Shown here: positions 12,182-22,887 of the stretch, piece by piece
Numbering within the stretch: position 1 is the first letter of the stretch
How the letters are laid out: the number at the start of each line of letters is the position of its first letter
Assembly: GCA_003344405.1 (NCBI GenBank)
Contig: NOWV01000003.1
Span: 1-64,000 of the forward strand
DNA length: 64,000 nucleotides
Direction of reading: 5' to 3'
Source of the DNA: Trichoplax sp. H2
Taxonomy: Eukaryota; Placozoa; Uniplacotomia; Trichoplacea
Notes under the pieces: model-generated
Database searches by the model: none
What the model saw: the letters and a program-made list of their open reading frames with translations, nothing else
Told to the model about the DNA's origin: nothing
Position numbers and translations under genes: made by a program

Positions 12182-13700
12182 ACGCTCTACCACAGTACAA
12201 TAGCTCCTGACGGAGCTCTTCGTCTTTGATGATTTGCCTTCGTCAAATGGCTACTACCCTTAGAAAAAGCTAGATTATTTATTACCACACCTGCTGTCTG
12301 TCTTGTACTAAGTGGAAGCTAATTACAATCATATTTATATCTTAGCTGATTGGATGTTTTATAGTTGGTGTCAGCATCTATGCCAGAACTGAAAAAGGAT
12401 TTCAAGACGGTTTTGCTAGTTTAGCATATGATCCTGTTATGATCTTGTTAGTTGTTGGTGTCGTAATTTTCATTTTGGGCTTTTCTGGATGCGTTGGAGC
12501 CTTAAGAGAAAATACCTGTCTCCTTCGATTCGTAAGTTTATATGACACTGATTTTTTAAACATACATTTGATCATTGCAATCAGAGATTTAAATGATTAG
12601 GTCTTAAATTAACCGCATTCACTCGTACTTTAAATATAAGTTTGGAATCTTTTTGGGCCTGATCCTACTTGCAGAGGGTACGGTTGCTGTGTTGATATTT
12701 GTCTACCAAGCGCAGGTTTGCAGGAGAAGTAAAATTTATTCCCTAGGTGTCCACTAATACAACAGTGCCATTGTTTTCATTTGCGTATCGATTTGGCTAT
12801 TTCATATGGTTTTATATTCCAAAAATCTAAAATATATTAATTACCTGTAAGAAGTGTAACAACTAAGTACTAAGACACGTTTTCAATGTAATATAACCGA
12901 ATTTTAAGGTTAAGGCTTTTGTCGAAGATCAGTTACGAGGTGCAATTAAAAAATATCGAGATGATGTTGATCTACAGAACCTGATTGATTTTATTCAACG
13001 TCAGGTAAATTTATCGTGTCTTCTGTCTTTTAGAATAACTCATTTAATGCTCCTACATTTTGTAAATTTAAAATTCTAGTTTCGATGTTGCGGTGTGGTG
13101 GGATACAAAGACTGGGACGCTAATATTTACTTTAATTGCACAAAAAGCAATCCTAGTCGCGAAGCTTGTGGAGTACCATTTTCTTGTTGCAGAAATGTAC
13201 GTTAGGATCATCAGTTTTAAAGCAATGTCAATATTTGTTATGGGCAGTATTTCATATGTGATGATTTTTCATAAATGTAATTCCTTCACTAGTCAACCAT
13301 CAACACTCAATGTGGTTACGATGTGCGCAGTCAGGGGGTATGTTTTTGGTATTGGCTGTGGATTGTCTTCTTAACTGTAAATTCTAGATCTTACTTCTTT
13401 GATTTTATGTTTTAATATTGTTTATAGGCAAGCAACTCTGTCATAGATCGCATTTATACTACAGGGTGTGTTGATAACGTCGTGGCATTCCTGAAAGACA
13501 ACCTTTATGTTGTTGCTGGAGTTGCTATTGGAATCGGTGTAACGCAGGTGACGTATATAAATAGTAGTAAACTTTAAAATTAGTAATTATATTAAAATAA
13601 TACATCAGTAATCATTCCGTTCTATTGCCATTTTCAGCTACTGGCTATTATGTGTTCTTTCCGTCTCATAAACGATATTCAACGTCAAATGAATAAGTGA
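11829..13700 (+). CDS. TspanC8-type tetraspanin
   Basis: Eight exons (11829-11912, 12346-12531, 12641-12715, 12909-13004, 13080-13196, 13293-13337, 13428-13547, 13638-13700) encode 261 residues. Four membrane helices are visible: [58 protein letters not shown]; and [20 protein letters not shown]. The large extracellular loop has the CCG motif, then single Cys, PFSCC and two more Cys, eight in all. That is the hallmark of the TspanC8 group (TSPAN5/10/14/15/17/33), which escorts the protease ADAM10 to the cell surface and so influences Notch processing; this role is inferred from the family. [14 protein letters not shown] is the conserved intracellular-loop signature. Transcription converges with LEO1. 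An allelic copy of exon 1 sits at 9432-9515. Confidence 0.93.
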
Positions 13701-16014
13701 ATAAGCCCGATTGTACCATGGATGTCTCATTTCAACGTAGATGTATTAATTGATGCCTATCTGCAGTATTTATAGCAGCAAATTCGTCATTCACGTTATA
13801 TTATCTCTAAATTCCTTATACTAAATTCCATGGTACATTTCTACTAATTTCGAATATGTATTACTGTTTATTCATGCCCTTTAAGCTTACGTTTATAATA
13901 GTGCTTTGTATAAAATCAAGGGTTACATAAGTTACTATTTTGGTAAGATTTCAGTACACGAACGAACGTTAAGAACTTTTTACCATAGGTCTATATATAT
14001 TATAATATAGGATTACTGGCTTAGTAACGATAAGAAGCCGACTTCAATAGACCTTCTAGCTCTTTAATTTTTCTAGTTTTACTGTATTTGTCCAAGTTAG
14101 CTTCTCTGCTCTGAGTTAAGTAATTGGATAATTATTTAACGCAAGCTCATGCGAACCTAATATTTCTAATCGTAGAATGTAATCATTCGTATATAACGTC
14201 TTGTTTATAATATAATGAATTAAATCGGATATACAACTAATGTAAGTTAAAATTGATAAGGTAGTGTGTAGCATAATTACGGGTTAGCCATTGTTAGACA
14301 TGATAAATGTCTAATTATATATACAATTATGATTACTATTGGAAGTTAATCATGGTACTAGTTTGACGATAATAGTCTTGTATCATACCAGTAATGGAAT
14401 CGCTCCAAGTTTAGCTAATGAGTAATCCGTTAAAGTTTGAAAATAAACTTTTTGGTAATGTCATGTCCTTGATAAATACGCGTATGACCAGAACTTGCAA
14501 TTAGGCACAAAATGCACGCATACCTAGTAGTTGCAAATATGAAGTATGCAAATACAGTATAAAGGCATGTATATGTATATACATATATATATACGTGAAC
14601 GTCGAAAAATTTAGATCTCTATTGATCTGGCATGTACGCATACAGTATACTCGTACATACATAATTACGTAATCGGCTATATGATTAATTTTTAATTATG
14701 AATAATGGTGTAATACAGACTACTGCTAATTCTTTCTTTATGATTCTTCGCATGTAGAGCATAATATTTTAAAGAGTAGGTACAGCATTAATCTATTACA
14801 AGACAGATGGTTCCTATATATACGCGCTCGTATATGTTGGTTGGATCTAAGACATCCGTAACGTATTTCGTACTGTAGATTTCTATCACTTATAAAGTTA
14901 TAGCTTTGTCGAGTCTATCATATTACAGGAAATAGAACACATAGGATTAATAGTAATAATTAGAATAGGAAGGTTAATCTTAAAAATTGATAACTACTAA
15001 CACTAAATTCTTCGAATCTCTTTAAGGAATACGGTAATTCCGATAGTATTAGTATTAGCGTGCGATAAGAAATAGTTATATATATATTGCTAAAAGTTCG
15101 ATATAATCGTTTCAAACAGGTATAGTTATGCACAAATAAAGAATTCATTTTGCTGCCTTGAAACTAGCATTACCCGGTGTTAGAATTACCGTTCAATTAA
15201 GTGAGGACAAACACAGGTATATTCCCCTTCTACTCGGATTTCATGATCTAATTTCAGTGTCAAAATTGTAGGTAACACTTAGAATACATACAATAAACTA
15301 TAATTGTGTATAGCCCACTTATGATCGAGTGTACAGGTATATATACAAATCTACCGCTATTTCTACTTTATTCGTTTATTCAAACAGTTACTATCAAGCA
15401 TACATATCTCAGTAAATCGGAAACAAGGCATTCATTGAAAAGATTCCAAGCATTAATTCTTTATGTACATTACTTTAAAAACGGGGATTAATACAATATC
15501 GCTAATGAAAGCTAAAGAACAGTCTTAATGTTAAGGCCCTTTAGAGATCAATTGTAAACGTGGTTAAATACCACCTATTCCAATATATCCCCTCCATATA
15601 AAATTACACTTAAATTGTTACAGTATCTGTCTAGAAGCTCAGAATTTCACAATGTCAGTGTTTAACGAACGACGCAAGCTAAGCTTCATGAGAGCAAAGT
15701 TACAACGTGGCTCGCTATACAAAGCTGACAATATCCTTAATACTTAAGTAGTTGTACAAAAGATTTTCCTATTACGCAAGTACGAAGACATAATTATCAT
15801 ACAAATCTCCCATTATACTATCAGGCGGCTGACTTAAATCAAAGGCAACGTTTTAGTGTATTACATACGCGGTAAGTTTCAATATCTAATTTTTAATGAA
15901 CCAAAGCAAAAGATCTCACTGATTGGAATTTTACAACTCTGATTATAGTATGCAAAATTGTAGCGTGGTATTCTTCCAATTTAAATACACAACTCTAATG
16001 ATAACAAAAAATGT
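13701..16014. other. Convergent 3' intergenic region, tetraspanin / LEO1
   Basis: About 2.3 kb of AT-rich DNA between two converging genes. It contains AT-dinucleotide-rich runs (about 14570-14595) but no gene, no RNA and no GTACW lattice. Its lattice-free character contrasts with the 5' regions. Confidence 0.5.
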
Positions 16015-19000
16015 TTAAGTGCTGTCGTCATCGTCGCTAGGAACTACCGCTTGACTGAGAATTCGGCGTTTCTTGTTGTTCACTAAAATATATCCAAGTA
16101 TTAATTGTCAATTACAGCATTACAAGTAATAAACTTTTATTTTTATTCACTGAGCTAACTAACCCAGTTCCGTCTCAACTTGTTTCCTCTTAGTAAATTC
16201 ATCATCCGATTCCGAACTAGCCTATAAAGATATTTTAGTCCAAATGCTATCTCTACTAGAAAATCTACAAATATTGACCACGATATGATACATTTAAATG
16301 CTTTCCAGCATAACTTACCGATTTCCTTACACTCCTTGAAGAAAGCACATTAGTTTCCTCTTCACTAACTTCAAAATCGTCTACACTATCTAAAATGGGC
16401 ATAAACTCTAGCAATTATTACACGTAAAATCTGCTAGTATACTACTGCTTTAAAGCCTAATTACCATTAAAGCCGGGTTCCACATATTGCTGAAATTTAA
16501 GAGAAGAAACATATATTCAATAGCATCTATTCACTAACATCATTAAAATTGTAGGGCGGATTTAATTACATTTTGCTTGATCATTTCTAGATAATTTGGA
16601 GTTAAATTAGTGTGGCTACGTTCGCGAATTCTTCGTTGCTGATTCTCTCGCCTTATAGAGGCTCTCAGCTTTTCTTCTTCTTTCTGAATTAAAAACATTA
16701 ATAAATTTTTGCCAAAAGTGAAGTCTGTTGCTGTAATATGACATTTAACCTTAATCATTTCATGTCTGCGGTATTCAGGATTTTTTTCAATAGCGGGGAG
16801 AATGCAGATTTTCTTTAATTAAAGTAACACCGAGTTAATAAAAGACTATTAAACTTGATTATAATAGGAGTAGTTCATACTTGAGCTTTCGAACATTTAT
16901 CAGCAATAGACAAAGTCATTTTACGATGAGTTTGACTCTCAGTTGAATGTGGCCTATAAAGTAAAAATAATAATTCTAACGTCATACACGCGCAGTATAT
17001 CAAATGTTGTGCAGTAGAATTGTATATTTAAAAGCTTGCAGAACTCACCTTATAGATATCCTAGATTTCAGTACTACTTTTCCTTGTAATCCATTCACTA
17101 TTCGTAAAGAGAATAGCACATTATACTGTAGTATCATATCCAAGAAAATTTATTAATTTCTAACCATAACCGATTTTCTTACATTCTCTTGTGAATAGAT
17201 GCTGATTGCAGTTATCGATATCCGATCGAAAAATGTCAAAGATCTCTGAACCCAAATGCAGCGTCATACTGAAATGGACATCACAATATTTGAGGGGAAA
17301 TTGCGATGATATGTAAGACAAATCACACAATTTGCTTTTTTTGCCATACTACAACAACACTGCGCTGCATAAATGTAGAGTCCTTACAGCAGCAGTGACA
17401 TATAAACCATACCTTCCATCAGACCATTCTACTATTTTCGCATTGCTCTCTTCCTCAAATGAATCACCTTTATTTAATTTTCTCCACCTGATAGTATTTT
17501 CCATCTAAGTGTTAAAATTTCATTCGTTACGCAACTGTATTTGATAGTAATTTACGTACTAATAGTGATTGATGACATCGATAACAAGGTTTTCGTAGAC
17601 TCATTAAGTACAAGTTTTAGCACGGAAGGATTATCCGTACATGATAAAAAGCATATTGCCCACAATGCTGTCACACACTTGTGAGTAAAGATGCTGTAGT
17701 GATTCAAAATACTGCCTGATTAGGCTCATGCAAGCCGTAAATACTAAGAGTACCCGTAATTTCAAACGAGCGCGGCCTTCTTCATCAAGCACTTCATCAT
17801 CACTGAATTCATCTTCGTAATTGATAGAATTGAATGGTCTACATTCAAGAGTATTGGTTAAACTCATAGCATTTACTATTCTACGGAAGTCATAACATAG
17901 CTATAAACTTCGAAAGGTTTCACAGTTACGCTGACGTACTGCCTAATATCTTACTTAGGTTCAACACTTAAAAAGTTTGGAAGTCTAATGATGAACAGAT
18001 CAGATCCCAGGCGCGTTTGGTTTTCCGGCATATTAATATTTACATAACAATTACTTTGTATCTCATTCTTGTACGCGCATCAGGCCACCAAACGTATATG
18101 ATCCAACAAAATAAAATAAGATAGAATAAAATGTTTAGCTTTCATTTTAGATATACAATAACCCATAGATGTAGTGCAAACGAGCCACCACGCCAATCAC
18201 GAAATAGAGCATATCTACGTATATTTCATCCTATTGAGTATCATCCTCATAAAAACCTTGGAATCGTCTTCTGAGCTGGCTCTACAAATGGAAGTAAGTA
18301 ACACGGATATAGTACAGTACTATTATTACATATTACTGTATTCAAAGTTAATGATAGTACAGTAAGGTAATAGTAACTACAATATTGCTAACTTACACTA
18401 CCCCAATAACGATTACTCCCTAAATACGGTACTTACGTATCAGAATCGATATTGCCGAATAGCTGTTCTTCCACTACAATTAATAGAGGACAAGTGCAGG
18501 AAAAACCTTAGCACGTACGCGTGCATATGAAGTGCTGAGTATTACCCCTATCATATTTTATGCTTACAAACATCATCTTCACAGCTGGAAAGCTTGACCT
18601 AAAAAAGTTTATGTAACAAGAGCATCAATTTACAAAACGCTATTAAGATTTTAGAAACTTGTTACTGTACGGATACGTCCTATATATATTATATATTACA
18701 GTACCGGTTATGCATTCGTGTAACGATAGTAACATTTATCTGCTTTTTAAAATTACTGCGGTACCACAACGGTACATTTATCCCGTAGTGATTTATTCTA
18801 TAGGTAACTTTCCCATACAATACGGAAAATAACACTCATACTACATTACAAGCCCAGAGTACAGCTAACCTTCTCAAAATCGACATCGCTATCTCTGTCT
18901 TCTTCACTTTATTCGAATGTCGTAATTGTAGCATTAGAATTAAGAATTAACAAGTACCGTATGTAGAATATCAACATTGTACAGCATTGTGTGAAAATGA

Positions 19001-22000
19001 AAAATACGAGTACTGTAATAGCTAACAAATTATACTAGTTCGACTACAATCAGTAAGTACATTATGTGTACTAACGATAAACTAAATAGTTCCTCAATTT
19101 TCTCCATTGAATTCCGATACGTTACTCCAGAGCGTTAAAATAACTTTCCCAATTACAGTGCACTAACAGTAAATTGAAGATGTTAAGTGAGGGGAAGAAA
19201 AAGTGAAAAGCAAGTGACAGACGATATACTGTACTTTAAGTTAATAGGTTACCAATGTACAGTATAGTACTTACGATGGACTGATGCTGTATACTGTACA
19301 CTGTACAGTATGTCTGTTAACATTCTGTATCAATCAATCTATCTACCTGCAGCATGATTGCACACGTTTTATATATGAAATATTAGCCTAATAGTTTAGG
19401 TTGGCCTCTGTAGCTCAGTGGTTAGAGCACTGGTCTTGTAAACCAGGGGTCGAGAGTTCAATCCTCTCCAGGGGCTTTTTCTTCCTTTTTTTAAAAAGCC
19501 TACTTACTATAAATGTTAAGGTATGGCTTAAATACGCTAAAGGACTTAAGACTAAATAGAATTACTGTNNNNNNNNNNNNNNNNNNNNCTAACCTTCTCA
19601 AAATCGACATCGCTATCTCTGTCTTCTTCACTTTATTCGAATGTCGTAATTGTAGCATTAGAATTAAGAATTAACAAGTACCGTATGTAGAATATCAACA
19701 TTGTACAGCATTGTGTGAAAATGAAAAATACGAGTACTGTAATAGCTAACAAATTATACTAGTTCGACTACAATCAGTAAGTACATTATGTGTACTAACG
19801 ATAAACTAAATAGTTCCTCAATTTTCTCCATTGAATTCCGATACGTTACTCCAGAGCGTTAAATTAACTTTCCCAATTACAGTGCACTAACAGTAAATTG
19901 AAGATGTTAAGAGAGGGGAAGAAAAAGTGAAAAGCAAGTGACAGACGATATACTGTACTGTACTTTAAGTTAATAGGTTACCAATGTACAGTACAGTACT
20001 TACGATGGACTGATGCTGTATACTGTACACTGTACACTGTACAGCAGGATATCCTGTACGGTACTGTACTGTACAGTACTGTACAACTCTTTTTTCCTTT
20101 TATACTGTACTGTACAGTACAGTACGCTGTACTATACACTGTACACTGTACAGTACGGTACTGTATGTCTGTTAACGTTCTGTATCAATCAATCTATGAT
20201 CTACCTGCAGCATGATTGCACACGTTTTATATATGAAATATTAGCCTAATACTTTAGGTTGGCCTCTGTAGCTCAGTGGTTAGAGCACTGGTCTTGTAAA
20301 CCAGGGGTCGAGAGTTCAATCCTCTCCAGGGGCTTTTTCTTCCTTTTTTTAAAAAGCCTACTTACTATAAATGTTAAGGTATGGCTTAAATACGCTAAAG
20401 GATTTAAGACTAAATAGAATTACTGTACTGTACAGTACTGTACATTATCATTTCATTTTGAAAATTATAGTATGTAAGCATCACAATTTCTTTTAGTCAT
20501 TCAAAACTGACCAATTCTTTAAATTGTCCTCTTTAGAGGTCTCCGGTAAAAGAATGCAAAAGAAAAAAGGCCTGTCCGCCCGACTAGCGTCCGATGATTT
20601 TCTGAAATGATTGCCATGACTACATAGCATCTCTATTGTAAATGTACAGTATAATGTACTGTATAATGTACACTTTGTACAGTACAGTACAGTGACTACT
20701 GATTCACAGTACAGTACTGTACTGTACAGTATACTTACTATACTGTACTGTACTGTACAGTATACTTACTATACTGTACTGTACAGTATACTTACTATAC
20801 TGTACTGTACTGTACTGTACAGTAGGAGAGCACTCGTTTCTCCATAGAAATAAATACTGTACTGTACAGTACTGTAAATAAATAAATGTACTGTACTGTA
20901 CAGTACTATACAGTACAACCGAACCTTTCTCGGGTCTACAGTAAGTACAGTACAGTACAGTTACGGTCGTGTCAAAACTTTGAATACTGTACTGTACACT
21001 GTACAGTACACTGTACGTACAGTATACTGTACTGTACAGTACTGTAGTTCTAAAAATACGCAGACCATAAACTACTGTACTGTACAGTACTGTACAGTAC
21101 AGTATCCACAAACAATAAAGTTTTGTACCACATACTGCCCAGTCACTCGTCTGTCAGTGAACCACTAATATCGTCATTGCATTTGTTAGTAATAATATTT
21201 TCACGAAACATTTCCTTTAGTGGGCCCATACTCTGAATAAATTCATTGAATGTTCATCGCNNNNNNNNNNNNNNNNNNNNTTTAGGTTGGCCTCTGTAGC
21301 TCAGTGGTTAGAGCACTGGTCTTGTAAACCAGGGGTCGAGAGTTCAATCCTCTCCAGGGGCTTTTTCTTCCTTTTTTTAAAAAGCCTACTTACTATAAAT
21401 GTTAAGGTATGGCTTAAATACGCTAAAGGACTTAAGACTAAATAGAATTACTGTACTGTACATTATCATTTCATTTTGAAAATTATAGTATGTAAGCATC
21501 ACAATTTCTTTTAGTCATTCAAAACTGACCAATTCGTAACAGCAGGGACTTTAAATTGTCCTCTTTTAGAGGTCTCCGGTAAAAGAATGCAAAAGAAAAA
21601 AGCCTGTCCGCCCGACTAGCGTCCGATGATTTTCTGAAATGATTGCCATGACTACATAGCATCGCTATTGTACAGTATAATGTACTGTACACTTTGTACA
21701 GTACTGTACTGTACTGTACAGTACAGTGACTACTGATTCACAGTACAGTACTGTACTGTACTGTAGGAGAGCACTCGTTTCTCCATAGAAATAAATACTG
21801 TACTGTACTGTACTGTAAATAAATAAATGTACAGTATAGTACAGTTACGGTCGTGTCAAAACTTTGAATACTGTACCGTATACTGTACTGTACGTCTGTA
21901 CTGTACTGTACAGTGCAGTAGTTCTAAAAATACGCAGATCATAAACTACAGTACTGTACAGTACAGTGTACAGTACAGTACAGTATCCACAAACAGTAAA

Positions 22001-22110
22001 GTTTTGTACCACATACTGCCCAGTCACTCGTCTGTCAGTGAACTACTAATATCGTCATTGCATTTGTTAGTAATAATATTTTCACGAAACATTTCCTTTA
22101 GTGGGCCCAT
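16015..22110 (-). CDS. LEO1: LEO1, Paf1-complex subunit
   Basis: Seventeen exons give 369 residues: 22110-22028 (or allelic 21229-21147), 18906-18870 (or 19630-19594), 18598-18568, 18473-18437, 18281-18257, 18067-17955, 17838-17754, 17504-17413, 17268-17183, 17097-17049, 16953-16881, 16812-16750, 16683-16570, 16489-16465, 16389-16319, 16221-16164 and 16082-16015. An acidic N-terminus ([23 protein letters not shown]) precedes the LEO1 core: [59 protein letters not shown] and [20 protein letters not shown]. It ends in the usual acidic SDDDDST. LEO1 acts in the nucleus with PAF1 on elongating RNA polymerase II. The acidic tail is much shorter than in vertebrates (about 660 residues). Exon 1 was found by phase: its ATG exon donor completes an Asp codon. 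Intron 1 holds the tRNA, the lattice and both right-hand gaps. Confidence 0.9.
18865..19568. repeat. Contig-end duplication 2, left copy
   Basis: Repeated as 19589-20426 across the 20-N gap at 19569-19588, again ending exactly at the gap. It contains LEO1 exon 2 and a tRNA-Thr. At about 19288-19313 the lattice is short (a single CACTGTACAGTATG stretch), whereas the partner has a much longer run at 20023-20168. Confidence 0.85.
19404..19476 (+). tRNA. tRNA-Thr (anticodon UGU), copy 1
   Basis: A 73-nt cloverleaf: acceptor GCCTCTG / CAGGGGC with one G-U pair, D stem GCTC/GAGC, anticodon stem CTGGT/ACCAG with loop CTTGTAA, a 5-nt variable loop, and T stem GAGAG/CTCTC with loop TTCAATC. The discriminator is T, followed by a T5 run that fits RNA polymerase III termination. 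It lies antisense inside LEO1 intron 1. The three copies in the window are identical and sit in contig-end duplicates, so probably one genomic gene is present. Confidence 0.95.
19569..19588. other. Assembly gap of 20 N
   Basis: A fixed-length gap between the two copies of duplication 2. Confidence 0.95.
19589..20426. repeat. Contig-end duplication 2, right copy
   Basis: The partner of 18865-19568, 134 bp longer because of an expanded GTACW run at 20023-20168. It begins at the splice donor of LEO1 exon 2 (allelic exon 19594-19630). Confidence 0.85.
20262..20334 (+). tRNA. tRNA-Thr (anticodon UGU), copy 2
   Basis: Identical to the copy at 19404-19476, including the T-run terminator. This copy belongs to the short middle contig (19589-21260), which overlaps both neighbours, so it is probably the same gene seen again. 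Confidence 0.9.
20640..21105. repeat. (GTACW)n lattice with embedded 31-bp minisatellite
   Basis: The densest lattice in the window. At about 20728-20815 the pentamer runs are organised into roughly three tandem units that join a CTGTACTGTACAG stretch to TATACTTACTATA. The allelic copy (21667-21985) has neither the tandem units nor the same lattice lengths. It lies in LEO1 intron 1. Confidence 0.8.
21261..21280. other. Assembly gap of 20 N
   Basis: A fixed-length gap between the two copies of duplication 3. Confidence 0.95.
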
Positions 22111-22141
22111 ACTCTGAATAAATTCATTGAATGTTCATCGC
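21281..22141. repeat. Contig-end duplication 3, right copy
   Basis: The partner of 20253-21260. It runs on into the LEO1/ZFAND4 divergent region. Its LEO1 exon 1 copy (22110-22028) differs from the other by one base that changes Ser to Gly in the ISSSLTD stretch, as expected of two alleles. Confidence 0.85.
21290..21362 (+). tRNA. tRNA-Thr (anticodon UGU), copy 3
   Basis: Identical to the other two copies. It begins nine bases after the gap, so its upstream flank is mostly missing. Probably the same gene as the others. Confidence 0.9.
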
Positions 22142-22887
22142 AAAGCAGAAGAACACGTACAATATTGTGAAAATTTTTATGCATAATCTAGTCTGATGTG
22201 CAATATTAAAGTACTGAAGCGTCACAATAAACCGCTGTAATTCAGTGGTGTGTTTACCGGTCATTAAATTAGGAAGGCTGACGATTTTAAAAGCAAGTTG
22301 TGTGGCCGTTTGGCTTGACGGCGCGGTAAGTCTACCAAATTGTACTTTTAAAACAAATAGCGCTACTCTATTCATAAAATCAGTTAGTTATCTATAAAAC
22401 GTCATGGCACATAATGATTTAATAAGATTGCTGTAAAGGTGCTAAAATATGGTTTCATCACGATATACATTTTGCCGTCTCTCGAATGGAGGGAGATGTC
22501 CTTTATAATTGCTGTTTGACAGTGGTATACGTACCCGCATAGTTCATCTGATAAAACGTCATGAATTCATGATGTTAATGATTTTAATTGAACACCAAGT
22601 CAGTTAATTGGACTGTAACAGTTAGTTATTCGTACTGTGCATGTGCTATGATAATGATGCTAGTGAAACTTCAGCAGATTTAGTTGCAAATGCGTATACT
22701 TGTATACTGTACTATGATGATCTGAATAAAACTATCCAGTAGACTGAATTACTACATATTGTATATGTTATACCTCTACGTCGTCTACTGTATATACTCG
22801 TATACAGTACTGTATCGCAGTTGATGCGGTCAGTGCCACAGATTACTTTGTGCCTTGGTCGAACGTGGATGGTTGCGGAAACGAGCT
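22111..22887. promoter_or_regulatory. Divergent region between LEO1 and the ZFAND4-like gene
   Basis: About 780 bp separate the two start codons, so both promoters should lie here. A minus-strand open frame (22375-22124) starts with a 43-residue stretch that has no acidic residues and several Arg/Lys, like a mitochondrial presequence, and a possible GTAAAC donor follows. No continuation could be found, so it is not called as a gene. A few GTAC and TATACTGTA motifs occur at about 22695-22815. Confidence 0.45.

Larger units (their letters stand above)
20253..21260. repeat. Contig-end duplication 3, left copy
   Basis: Repeated as 21281-22141 across the 20-N gap at 21261-21280. It contains a tRNA-Thr and an allelic copy of LEO1 exon 1 (21229-21147). 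It is 147 bp longer than its partner, largely from GTACW and minisatellite expansion at 20640-21105. Confidence 0.85.

Noticed and set aside
19404-21362. Three identical tRNA-Thr genes as a tandem family
   Set aside because: Each copy lies in a contig-end duplicate beside an N gap, with identical flanks, so one gene seen three times is more likely.
20013-22117. Many open frames on both strands encoding strings of V, L, Y, S, T, Q and C
   Set aside because: They are the GTACW lattice read in different frames. A stop-poor 5-bp lattice gives the same residues in all frames and both strands; lengths change between the allelic copies.
22124-22375. A minus-strand frame resembling a mitochondrial presequence
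   Set aside because: No downstream exon could be joined in phase, and it sits in the LEO1 upstream region; noted but not called as a gene.
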